From NCBI GenBank assembly GCA_036897095.1, contig JAYMSP010000159.1:1-64000 (forward strand): a stretch of 64,000 bases of DNA, read 5' to 3'. A model generated the notes under the pieces. That model searched no databases, was not told where the DNA came from, and worked only from the letters and a program-made list of their open reading frames with translations. Of this stretch, positions 24,209 through 35,113 are shown in pieces. How positions within the stretch are numbered: the stretch's first letter is position 1; each line of letters begins with the position of its first letter. Position numbers and translations under genes: made by a program. The DNA is from Plantago elongata. Taxonomy: Eukaryota; Streptophyta; Magnoliopsida; Lamiales; Plantaginaceae.

Positions 24209-24459
24209 GGGGGCTGATTGGAGTAGCATCCAAATACCTGTTTGAATACTACTTGAGAATTTTATGTTTGTTATGACATTTAAATGCCGAAGATCGAAAT
24301 GCCTCTACAGTAACAACATTTTTCTCTACCTATATAACAAACCAATAATATATCCAATTACAATTCTATACCAAACACAATTTTAACAATCCCACTACAA
24401 TTTTGATCCCTATTCAGACATTTAAATCGGGGCATTTAAGTCACATGCAAATCAACCTC
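24209..24459. mobile_element. MITE, copy B (inverted relative to 17475-17727)
   Basis: It starts GGGGCTGATTGGAGTAGCAT and ends ATGCAAATCAACCTC, an imperfect terminal inverted repeat. The internal words (CATTTAAATGCCGAAGATCG, CATTTTTCTCTACCTATATA, ATTTAAATCGGGGCATTTAA) are the reverse complement of copy A. Length is about 251 bp. Non-coding. Confidence 0.65.
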
Positions 24460-26602
24460 TAAATTGGCATTGTCACACAAGATATGACAATGTTGCCCGG
24501 ACCGGCTTGTAGTGAGTCGTCGTGTATGGGAATGAGTGATGCACCATTGAGTCCATTCACGACAATTCACAAGGACAAAACTTGAACCGCTTAGACTTAG
24601 GGTTGGGCTAAGGGTCAAGGTTTAAGGTTTAAGGTTAATGAATTTTTCAAGATTTGGAACAATTATTGTTCAAAATGTGTATCTTTTAGGTTGATAAAAT
24701 GTAAAACATGTTCAAAAACTTAAAAAGCATGGATTGAGGTTAAGATGCATGTTTTGGCAGCTCAAAGAGATCATTCACAGATAACTTTGATTCAAGATTG
24801 ATTGACACGTATATTCAAGAGACAATACTACAAAGTGAGCTTGTAACGAATTATGCTTGTTATAATATAATACATACGAGTTACGATTCATTTATGACGT
24901 GGACAAAACTACATAAGCTTATTTAACATATATGGTTATCATGGACATAGCTTCTAGCTATATGTACACCGGTGTTCAAGGGTAGTGCACCGTGAGTAAA
25001 AAATGTACTCAATCAATGTTTGGTGGCCATGGTTGATTCGGAAAAATAAAAATTGAACATAACAATAGTTAAAATTCTGTATATTTTTTCATTTTTATTC
25101 GTATAAGAGTAGGGTAATACTTCATTTGAAAGATAAAACAAATTAAAAATCAACTTCTCTCTTGTAAACATTTCATAATTGACCCAATGAATTTTACTCA
25201 TTTTATCCATTCTTCCTCAAATCATTTTTCCTCCATCAAGCCATTTCTTTTTTGTAATGAAAGGACGTATAAGTTCTTAAACTAAATCAAACTTAAAACA
25301 ACAATACTACTTGGGACGGGGAGTGTCCCAAAGGACATGACCAACCGTACCCGAACTACTAGCTAACTTTGCAAGTTTATATACGACAAGATTCAACTCT
25401 AAACTAGTCCAAGATAACTCAATGGACCAAGGTAAGTGAAAGGAAGTATTGACACACTTCCAATAAGCATCATGCAACTCGTCTCCTTTTAACAACTTGT
25501 AGCCATCTGATGAATTCATTTCCACCACGATTTTCTCATATCTTCTATCCCAAGCTGCTCTAAGACCCAAACTCAAGGCCTTAAGTTCCACTTCCAAGGC
25601 GGTTGGCGATTGTATAGACTCTGGAAATCCTCATATCCAATCCCCGTTCGTATCACGGAGCACTCCCCCTACCCCTCCTCTATTTCCAGCACTAAAGACA
25701 CTCCCATCGGTGTTTAACTTGACCCATCCATAAGCTGGTTTCTCCCACTTCTTCCGTATCCGTTTTTGTTGCTTCTTTTTGCTCAAGTAAGTGTGGCATT
25801 CTGCACCCATCTACTTGATGCTAAATATGATTTCATCAGCTCTATCTTGTGTGCCATTTAACTTGTACTGTATTTTACGACATTCCAATCAAAGATCCTC
25901 CGTCTTCTTAATTCTTCTTTATAAATATTTCACCATTAATGAAATTTAAATGCTCCTTAATAGAGGTTAAAGCTCATCCATGATCCATCCTTGGGGCAGT
26001 CAAGCTACATGAGTTGAGTCGAAAGGAAATTAGAGACCAAATAGCTCAAAATCTCAAATGATAGAGTTGTTGAGCTCCATAATGGAGCTTCAATGGAGAT
26101 GTTGACTTCCATTATGGAATTTAATAACTCCATTAATATAGATGTAGAAGAAGCTCCATAATGGTGTTGTTGAAGGTCCGGCTCCATCGGTTTCCATTAG
26201 GGTCTGTTTCGGCTTCACACATGAACATTTTAATTACGTTCCACTAATGGAGTAAGCAAGTCTCATCACAAGCTTCATCAATGGAGAATTGATGCCATAT
26301 ACGTGGTTAGGAATAACTCTTCTTGATTTTAGGGAATATTGAAATTAAATTGAGATCTTGAGAAAATCTCTTTTTTATAAATCAATCAAAAACAGAATAA
26401 TAACAACATTTAAGGGTCCTTAAATAGAGGAAACCTAACTTGTTGGAAAGAACAAATACAAAAAGAAATCTAATACTCACTATTAAAATTGCAAAAAGCG
26501 CCCAAAATTGCGACTTTAGCCCTCTAGCTATAGATGACCTTAACTACATGGCAAAGCCATGATTCTTGCTCAGAAAATTGTTCTCTGCATGTAAAACACT
26601 AA
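24460..26602. other. Spacer with LINE-type RNase H remnant
   Basis: AT-rich spacer. The only recognisable content is the RNase H fragment on the minus strand (25250-25770). Around 26070-26170 the word CCATTATGG/CCATAATGG occurs several times within short palindromes such as AGCTCCATAATGGAGCT. Confidence 0.45.
25250..25770 (-). pseudogene. LINE-derived RNase H domain remnant
   Basis: The minus strand encodes, in one frame, GWVKLNTDGSV, GGVGGVLRDTNGDW, then a TGA codon, then GFPESIQSPTALEVELKALS, LGLRAAWDRRYEKIVVEMNS and VVYKLAKLASSS. This is the order of the plant RVT_3 RNase H-like domain found at the end of many LINEs: DG.., GG.LRD..G.W, E.E..AL..GL..A and the closing AD.LAK. The stop after DW means it is not a working protein. 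A short A-rich run on the minus strand (25245-25256) may be the old poly(A) end. No RT domain is seen. Confidence 0.65.
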
Positions 26603-26763
26603 GTGGCTGTTTGGATGGACATTTGAGTGGGCATTTAGATGGATTTTGATGAAAATTGTGTTTGGATGGACATTTGAGTGGGGTATTTTAAGTGTATTTT
26701 AGGCCAAATCACTGTTCATCAAGCCAAATGGGGGATATTCAAATCCCCATCCAAACACCCCCA
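26603..26763. mobile_element. Tourist-like MITE, ~160 bp
   Basis: The left end is GTGGCTGTTTGGATGG and the right end CCATCCAAACACCCCCAAG, which is its imperfect reverse complement. Inside, TTTGGATGGACATTTGAGTG occurs twice, about 45 bp apart. Non-coding. The GGnTGTTTGG terminus is common in PIF/Harbinger and hAT MITEs of plants. Confidence 0.65.
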
Positions 26764-27019
26764 AGACTTTATCGAAATCTGACAACTTCGGATCAAATAT
26801 CTGATACAAATAATATATCTGATACAAATAATAGGTGGATGGAGGCCTGGAGCGAATGACAATGTTCTTCATAGTATTGGACTATTGGTAGTAATTTACA
26901 GGGAAAAAAAAGTGAAACAAACATAAGTTAAAACGCGTGTTGGGCAGCCGAGTCCAGGACCTGTACTAATAAGCCCAGTAGCCCACATAAGTTAGGTGGA
27001 TAGAGTAAGTAAATTTCAA

Positions 27020-27027
27020 GAAAAAAA
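27020..27027 (-). terminator. Pol III terminator of tRNA-Phe
   Basis: An A run on the plus strand (T run on the minus strand), beginning 7 nt after the 3' end of the tRNA, fits a Pol III oligo-T terminator. Confidence 0.6.
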
Positions 27028-27033
27028 TAATAA

Positions 27034-27058
27034 TGCGGTGAACGTGGATCGAACACGT

Positions 27059-27101
<43 letters not shown>

Positions 27102-27106
27102 CCCGC
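27034..27106 (-). tRNA. tRNA-Phe (anticodon GAA)
   Basis: The minus strand reads a complete 73-nt cloverleaf: acceptor GCGGGGA, D arm GCTCAGTTGGGAGAGC, anticodon arm TCAGACTGAAGATCTGA with loop CTGAAGA (anticodon GAA), variable AGGTC, T arm ACGTGTTCGATCCACGT, acceptor TCACCGC and discriminator A. The G-A mismatch in the acceptor stem is the standard form of plant nuclear tRNA-Phe. The T stem begins A:T where the usual plant sequence has G:C, so pairing is kept. No intron. It is nuclear, not a plastid insert. Confidence 0.97.
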
Positions 27107-27716
27107 TTTGTCTTTTCTTATTGTATTGTAGAAGTATATCAACAATTCGGTTAAGATTATACAGCATCTATATTTGGAACAAGACAACTCAAATAGAAAG
27201 TGAAATCATTCAACAGGTAGGTCGTAGAAGAAACCATTTTTGGTGGAGTATTCAAAAGAGAGAGGTAAAAAACAGTAATGAATTTTTGTTTGGGACCAAA
27301 ATCGGCAATGGTCGCAACCACCATCTTCACAGCTACTATTGCCATTCAATTCTGCCTACATCATGTGCGTCATCTTCCTTAAATCTTATCTCAACATATT
27401 CCAACCAAATCTTCACATCTTCCCTCCCAATATTAATACTACGCGAACAAGAGTACACAAATACACTTATTAATCGCTATCCTAATTTACAAGAAAACAA
27501 ATATAAATCACGAACTATCCCTATTCGGGGTTCAATACGTACACATCTAGCACTATAGCCTGTATCAAGATTCAATACTGCTCAACAGAACTTATGTTTG
27601 TATAGTCGAGTGCGAAACATTAAGAGAATGCGTTAGCTTAACTGCTTGTACATACACACAAAATGAGAGTAACTCAATTCAATTGAGGTAACATCACGTA
27701 TACATGTTAGATGTTA

Positions 27717-27870
27717 TGCTTGGTTTACCACTAACTTTTCAACTAGATTTTCAGCTCCATGAGCTTTTCAAACAATCTAGCTGGTTTGAAAAGCTAAAAA
27801 AAAATTACATAACCAGCTACCAACTAATTATTCAGGTACCAGCTAAGTTAGTTTTGCTAAACAAGACCTT
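27717..27870. mobile_element. Tourist-like MITE, TTA target site
   Basis: The element begins TGCTTGGTTTACCACTAACT and ends AGTTTTGCTAAACAAGACC, an imperfect inverted repeat of the GGTCTTGTTTAGC type. TTA flanks both sides, which fits the PIF/Harbinger superfamily. The inside is rich in AGCTGGTT and AACCAGCT words. About 154 bp, non-coding. Confidence 0.6.
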
Positions 27871-27931
27871 ACAGTCATGCATGTAAATGTTCTGTTTAGC
27901 AAAACTAGCTGAAAAATTAGAGGTTTTGTTT

Positions 27932-28102
27932 AACAAAACTAGTTGAAAAGTTAGCTGGTAACTGGTCAGATATCTTTTTTTTCCAACAAGCTAACTTAAT
28001 AGTTTATCAAACCAGCTAGCTTGTTTAAAAAGTTGTGCGATCACATAATGAGATTTTTAATAAAAACTCATGGAACTGAAAATCTAGTGATAAACAGGGT
28101 CA
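27932..28102. mobile_element. Second Tourist-like MITE of the same family
   Basis: It starts GGTTTTGTTTAACAAAACTA and ends GTGATAAACAGGGTC, again the GGTYYTGTTTA-type terminus. It lies 60 bp from the previous copy. Its interior matches the decayed copy at 4337-4522. Confidence 0.55.
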
Positions 28103-28843
28103 AAGTCTTAAGTTGCGATCTATGTGACAAAATCAGTTTTCTTTTAACTCAATAGATAAAAGAAGAGTCGTGTAAAACTCCATAAGTAGCTTTCGCAACT
28201 CCATTATTAGTGACGTTGAGTACTCAGCATAACTAGAAGTTCATACTAAACCAAGGATTTGATTGAAGTAGAGTACTCAGCTAACAATATGTTTATATAG
28301 ATCTAAAGATTTGATTGAAGCATCAAAATTCAAAATTTTAACTGTTGAAGATTTAAATGTTAGTATTAGTAGTAGTAGTTAGGTCACATCTTACTGTACC
28401 TATCATGCATTTAACACACATCTGATTGGAGTTATTATTTTACTATTGCAAGTACATAAATATGACCTGAACTCAGCCATCTTTGAAATTTACTTCTTTC
28501 CATTTTCATCCTCTTTATTGAAAACCAATTTTATTGGTTAGAAGTTTAAGTTGTTGACCAGCCACTATAAACTTCCTAGTAAGTAAAATTCGAGTGTTTT
28601 CATCATTACAAGGTGCATACCTTAATCCTTTTTGTTAGTTGATGTTCAATGATTCTTGTCAGATTGTTCATCACTTAACCTAACCATCACTACAGCATTT
28701 ATTATGATACTCTCCATTCACACAATAATTTCCATTTTCCAGCATCCCATTCATGAATTTAATGATGTTTGCTCCACCAAATTAGTGGTCATATTAAATG
28801 AAACATACTAGTACTAGTCAATATTGAATGGCGTATTTATTCA

Positions 28844-28852
28844 CTATATATC
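28844..28852 (+). promoter_or_regulatory. Possible TATA box of NPF6.1
   Basis: CTATATATC stands about 45 nt before the ATG at 28894. If it is used, the 5' leader would be very short, so this is tentative. Confidence 0.35.
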
Positions 28853-28893
28853 TGTTTCAGAGTAAGCAAGCACAGTGAGAGGAACAGTCAGGT

Positions 28894-31112
28894 ATGGATG
28901 CTAGAGAAATCAAGTCACCTGAGGTCCTGCCTCAGACTCCGGGAAGACTCGACCCGCACAAGAGGAAGAGGCTCGGGGTCTACTTCCTCGAATCGGACGA
29001 TAGGCGGACACCTCTTGGAGGCGGCTACACCACGGTCGGTACTACACCAGTGAACATCCATGGAAAGCCTATTTCGGAAGTTAACATGTCCAAGACCGGT
29101 GGCTGGATTGCTGCTTTCTTCATTTTTGGTAACTGTACATACATTCATTCATTGCTTTACCATGATTAGAAAGTAGAAACTATAAACTCAAGGAGTTAAT
29201 CAGACTACTGTATATACAGGGAATGAAATGGCAGAGAGAATGGCTTACTATGGGCTCTCGGTCAACATGGTGGCCTTCATGTTCTACATCATGCATCGGC
29301 CTTTCGAGAGCTCTGCGAATGCTGTTAACAATTTCTTGGGGATATCGCAAGCATCCTCGGTTATTGGAGGTTTCCTTGCTGATGCATATCTTGGTAGATA
29401 CTGGACAATAGCCATTTTCTCAACTATCTACCTTGTGGTAATCACTTGTCTAACTCTCTAATCAGCTGTTAGTGAGATTAGTTTGCTAAATAAACCTTTT
29501 TTTTCTTGGAGGGTCTAACAGGAATAACCTTGTGTGCAACTCTGACCAAACTTGTGCCAAATCAAGAAAATTGTGATCAGATTGCTCTTCTCTTGGGAAA
29601 TTGTGAACCTCCAACATCTTGGCAGATGCTTTACCTCTACACAGCCCTCTACGTGACCGGATTCGGTGCTGCTGGAATCAGGCCGTGCGTCTCTTCCTTC
29701 GGTGCAGATCAATTTGACGAAAGAAGTAGGGACTACAAGACACATCTTGACAGGTTCTTCAACTTCTTCTACCTATCAGTCACAGTTGGGGCGATTGTGG
29801 CCTTCACAGCAATAGTTTACATCCAAATGGAACACGGATGGGGTTCAGCTTTTGGGGCACTGGCAGCTGCCATGGCCATATCAAACCTGGTTTTCTTTAT
29901 GGGAACTCCTCTCTATAGGCATAGGATGCCTGGCGGTAGTCCGCTCACTCGTGTTGCACAGGTTTTAGTTTCCGCCTTTCGGAAGAAAAACAGGCCTTTC
30001 GAGAGCAGTGAGATTGTGGGCTTGTACGAATTAGCAGGCAAAAGATCTGCTGTTAAAGGTAGCAGCAAGATTGCCCATACTGATGATTTCAGGTAATAAT
30101 CAACTGTGTATCCGGTTTGTTTGCATATAGTTTGCTAAGGAAATGGAACCTCTTCCTAATTAAGAAACTTTTTTGCACCTGTAGATGCTTAGACAAAGCA
30201 GCTTTGAAACTGAAAGAAGATGGAGCTTCTCCTAGCCCTTGGAGACTTTGCACGGTGACACAAGTTGAAGAAGTCAAAATTCTTATCAGACTACTCCCAG
30301 TTACGTCTTGCACTATCATGCTTAGTGTAATCCTAACCGAGTTTCTGACTCTATCGGTACAGCAGGCGTACACATTAAACACTCACCTTGGTCGCCTGAA
30401 ACTCCCTGTCACCTGCATGCCTGTCTTTCCAGGTCTCAGCATATTCCTATTGCTCTCACTGTATTACTCTGTATTCGTTCCGATATCCAGGAAGATTACA
30501 GGTCATCCACGCGGAGCTTCTCAACTGCAACGGGTAGGAATTGGTCTGGCAGTTTCGATCCTTTCTGTAGGATGGGCAGGCATATTTGAGAGATATAGAA
30601 GACATCACGCCATTGAAAATGGGTATGAGGTCAGTTTTTTGACCCCAATGCCAGACCTGAGTGCATACTGGTTGTTGATTCAGTATTGCCTTATCGGTAT
30701 TGCTGAGGTGTTTAGCATCGTGGGGTTACTAGAATTTCTGTATGAAGAGGCCCCAGATGCCATGAGAAGTATAGGATCGGCTTATGCAGCTGTTGCTGGT
30801 GGCTTAGGTTGCTTTGCAGCCACATTACTGAACACAATTGTCAAATCAGCAACCAGTGATGAAGCAAAAAGAAAACCTTCTTGGCTATCCCAGAATGTAA
30901 ACACTGGGAGGTTCGATTACCTGTACTGGCTTCTTACCATCATGAGTGTTGTCAATTTCTTTGTGTTCTTATATGCGTCAAACAAGTATCAGTACAGAGC
31001 AAAGCAGGGAAGCGAACCAAGTGAGCAACCAAGCATGCAACTAAGCACAGTGAACGAGATAGGCGAGCAACCAAGTGGGCAACTAAGCAGCAAAGTGAAC
31101 TCAGTACCATAA
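28894..31112 (+). CDS. NPF6.1: NRT1/PTR family transporter, NPF6.1 type
   Basis: Four exons, 28894-29128, 29220-29437, 29512-30092 and 30185-31112, give 653 residues in frame. NPF proteins are proton-coupled carriers of nitrate, peptides, hormones or other small solutes across membranes. The proton-coupling motif ExxER is present in the first helix (NEMAERMAYYGLSVN). Further family marks are LGGFLADAYLGRY-like GGFLADAYLGRYWT, GIRPCVSSFGADQFDE, FFNFFYLSVTVGAIVA, and the C-terminal lobe with LIQYCLIGIAEVFSIVGLLEFLYEEAP and RSIGSAYAAVAGGLG. The long N-terminus (KSPEVLPQTPGRLDPHKRKR) is typical of the NPF6.1 group (At5g13400, about 624 residues from memory). The C-terminus is longer than usual and carries an imperfect internal repeat (EQPSMQLS / EQPSGQLSS). 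The substrate cannot be told from sequence. Confidence 0.93.
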
Positions 31113-32512
31113 AGAATCAATGTATGTTGTTTGCACCTATTAAGTATTGGTTTTGTAGTTTAATGTTTAGTGCTCCTGCTTCCCTTTTCATGTGCGAGTG
31201 TGGCATGAAAGGAGAATAGCAGATTAAAAAGAAACTGCTTTATATAGAATATATGTGAAGTTATCGATTTTTTAATTGATCGTTTTCTGGTGAGATGCTC
31301 AGTGTAAAGCCTTTCACCTTTCACCTTTCACTTTCATTGAACTATCAACTATGTTAGAATGAATATATGGTAGAAGAAGATTAAAGAAAAGAGACTTGCA
31401 CTTCAAAAGGTTTGAATATCGCTTCAGCATATAACCCGGTGCAAGCATCAACATTCCAACAATCAAAACATCATATGATTATCTGACAGTAGGCACAACC
31501 AGGTAATCATTTACTCAAACAAGCTTTCTTCTATTTGGCTTATGTTCTCAAAATTTCTTCAGCTTAGATAGTTGTTTTCCTTGTTATAATCATAATAATC
31601 ATTGCACTATTTAATTGTCTCCTTCTGTTCATCAGTATAACTACAATCTCTCTTGATACAGAGATTCCTAAAAACCACTCATATTTCACCCAATTACTGC
31701 CATTTGCAACCGGTCACTTAGCAACGCGATTCTTTCATTCTAAAAAAATGCAGGTTAATGCATCAACTCAATTGCAAAACAATTATCAATATGCATACAT
31801 AGATAGAAGCGTATGTGAGCAAGTTAACTCCTTAACCAACAAGGCAACAACAACAGATCCAGAAAATTAACTTAGTTCGTGGATAAAAGTAAACGAAGCA
31901 AGTACAACTGGAGTCTGGAGCACACTTACTTTTTTATACAAACTAACGGAGGGAAAGGGAACAAGGAAAATCCGCAGCTCAAAAACACAGTAACACATAA
32001 TCTTGAAAACTTAAGAGTTCACAAGGTAACTGATAGCGAAAATGTAGCTGAATCACTTGACTTGTAGTAGGCTAGTAACAAGCTTAAGGTGAACGTGACA
32101 AAGGGATCTTGTACTGTACTGCATCCCCTACCAAATCTACATGGAAATCTAACTTCAACACTTTCAAGTTACTGATCACATTATTGCTCCAACCTCAAAC
32201 GCATCATAGAGCATGGCAGTTCCAATTATTCACATTACTAAACAACTGTAATGGATTAATAAATATATTATAATGCCAGTTACATTGTGCTAATTTATCC
32301 GCAGTGATTCCTCGTTGAAATTTCACTCTAACATTGGATGTTTCAATTCCGCGACAGAAATGGAAACATTGCTCGTCTCATTTCATTAAAATATGTAAAG
32401 GTGAGCATTGTATGAGTTGCTAAACAGAGCATTAACAAGTAAAGATAAAGATACAGAAATACTGAACTGCACAAGGGAAAACAGATGACTTCCAAAAGCA
32501 ATAACAGCAACA
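31113..32512. other. Convergent spacer
   Basis: 3' UTR of NPF6.1 followed by the 3' region of the At4g14100-like gene. Near 31315-31335 the word CTTTCAC is repeated three times. No gene is seen. Confidence 0.5.
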
Positions 32513-33222
32513 TTACATGTCAAACCGCAACGATCCTTTAAGAACGTCCCTCATCTCAGGTTCCATGTAGCCAACCGGTACTTGATATCCCGATTCGTGA
32601 TCAATCTTATGGAAACAATAAGCAGGTGCCTGCCATATTGCATCCTCAAGCACAGCTCCCACTTCAAACGTCATCACACTGATCGACCTCCCTGCAATTA
32701 CAAACACACACAAACTCAATTCATCGAAAATCCCCAAATTTGAAATGACCTAATAGTTATAGAAGTTGTACCAGTGTAGAAAAGCCAGTGAACAGGCCTC
32801 TTGGTGACAACATCCTCGTAGTACCAAATGAAATCCTCCTTGGTCCAGACATTGCAGAGAAAGCCATTGATAGTCTCCTGGCCGAGATAAATAGCGCCGT
32901 CGAGCCAATTCGGGCGGAGAATTCCGACTTCAGTGTGAAAGGAGCCGCAATATTGCGTATCTTTGTGGAACTTGTAGATGGAGCCGTTGTTCCATTCGAC
33001 GTCGTATAAGAGGTCGCCGAGCTGGTCCTGGATGATGTTATAGTTGCGGCCGTTAGGCCAGTCGTACCAGAGATCGATGAGGCTGAGTGAGCCGGAGTAG
33101 TTGGCGAAGAGGATTGAGTGGAATTGCGGTGGCCAGGGGGTGGGAGTTGGGGATTGTGAGGTGGTGGAAGTGAGGGTTGTTAGGAGGAGGAGGGCGGTGA
33201 CGTGGGTGGATGGGAAGCCCAT
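32513..33222 (-). CDS. At4g14100-like secreted protein of unknown function
   Basis: Two exons on the minus strand (33222-32772 and 32691-32513) give 209 residues. An N-terminal signal peptide is clear (ATG at 33222; hydrophobic [19 protein letters not shown]). The body has the conserved strings [85 protein letters not shown] and [22 protein letters not shown]. This order defines the plant family of At4g14100, described in databases only as uncharacterised or loosely as a glycosyl-transferring protein. Three Cys are in conserved positions, which suits an extracytoplasmic protein. Function is unknown. An in-frame extension upstream of 33222 has no ATG. Confidence 0.85.
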
Positions 33223-35113
33223 TGATGGAATCTCCGGTGAGAGTGAGAGTGTTAGAGTGCTGTAACCATCTGTCCGTCTCACTGTCTGGTTTTGGAGGGC
33301 CAGAAATGAAGGTGGTTGACTGGTTGGTACTGGTTTACTGGATAGGCAGTGATTGGTATGGTTTTTTACCTAAAAGGTTGGCGGGAGAATTTTGGGAATT
33401 TTAAGGTGATTGGTAAAAATTATTAATGTATTTTCTGAAGGTTACCGAGTTGCAAGCTTGTAATTCGAAATACAAGAAAATTCACGTTTTTAAATGTCAG
33501 CTCGGACTGGACATTTGAAAATGCAGAGTTTTCAGCATTGTGATTCTTAAATGTAGTTTGCAAATACAATTTTTTCCCGTACAAATCACTATAAAAAATA
33601 TAAAAATGTATTTCGAACAGCACAAATATTTGAACGAGCTTAGCTTAACAAAACCTAAGCCATTAACCGTGTTTTCAAATGCAAATAAACCAATTACTGC
33701 CATGACGTTCATTATAGAGTTGACATGGATAAGAGGATGAAAATGGGAAAGGAAAAGGAATTTTTTTTTTTAATATTCAGTGTGATTTTTTTTATTTTAT
33801 AAGCAACAATATACTTATGTAATTCATTAAAATATTAGTCGATCAATTCCGATCCTCTTGGTTGGCACAATCAATAGTGATTGAGCCACACATAACATGT
33901 GATTTGCATATTGTTCGATTTGAGATGAAAATTACATGCATTTGTTGTTTGTAAAACTCAAGCCACCTGGGTGTGTGTGCCACACTCCTATGGCTCCGAC
34001 CATGTACTTGCATCCTCCGAGCATGTTGGGAGGATATCCATGTCCGGCTGTGGCCCTCAATGATTTTCACGTGGTGTTCCTTTGATATCTTATGTAGCAT
34101 TTCGATCCCTTATTGATCGAGTGTGACAGTCTAAATTTAACGTGTAGACTATTAACTTTCGAGGCACACATACACTATATACCATGGACAATACTAACGC
34201 TTTAGTAACAGTCACCTAAATTGACTCATGTCGCAGTCTGACTGTATATTGCTCGTGCGATTCATTATTACTCCTTAATTTGTCGATGTCATCATTGTAC
34301 CCATTTGTGCGCCTTGCATGCTTCAGCATTGTATTGACATACTAACCCCGCAACAAATTGATTACCACTCGACACGCTACCAACTACTGCTTCAGGGAAT
34401 AAAACCCTCTTTTTTATAATCAACCCTTTACAAACAACGGTGCTTCGGCGAAAGAAAGGAAATTAGTGAGTGAGTACATTTATAGTTATATTTTAATAAG
34501 TCAACTCTAAAACTTCGAACCTACACATATCATTAAGACTGTATTGTATCTTATGGTGTGAAGGTTTATACATTCGCTTATAGTTACCCTAAATTGTGTT
34601 TATCCAATTGAGAATATATGTATGATATTCGTCTTTTTTTTAAAACATACATATATGTTATTATAATATACATTCTCAAATGCATCATGTCCACATCAAG
34701 CTTCACTTATGGGGATATCCATACAAAACTTACGTATTAGCTCGTGATCTACCTTCCTTAATGCTATAGTGATTGTTTGAGATGGTCTAATTTAAATTAC
34801 CTGTTTTGTGTAAAAAACTGACAAGCCAATTCAAATTATATACTAATCAGATCCTAATGATCGTTATGTACGATTTGTATATGTGTTTGAATTCGCTATT
34901 TGACGAGAGAGTGAGAAAATGAAAATAGAACTGTTTTCCAACACAGCGCATCCCCCTCACCTGATTGGCCAAGAGTCGTAACACCAAGGGGAACCGAAAT
35001 GACGAAAAAACCCCTGCAGCAAATCCCTCACCTCAGACATTAACTCCATTTTCTTCTTTGATCACTTTCACTCACTCCGATCCATTTCCGATCAGCCACC
35101 ACAATCCGGCCAA
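33223..35113. other. Spacer between At4g14100-like gene and NEF1
   Basis: The divergent promoter region of two genes. The sequence just before NEF1 (34940-35113) is C-rich, as in a 5' UTR. I see no coding signal, and no repeat with clear ends. Confidence 0.5.

Larger units (their letters stand above)
27107..28893. other. NPF6.1 upstream region with two MITEs
   Basis: Spacer upstream of the NPF transporter. It holds two related MITEs (27717-27870 and 27932-28102). I see no gene. A TATA-like CTATATATC lies near 28844, about 45-50 nt before the ATG. Confidence 0.5.

Noticed and set aside
24595-24640. GGTTTAAGG repeats that recall telomere sequence
   Set aside because: The unit is TTTAAGG-like, not TTTAGGG, and there are too few copies.
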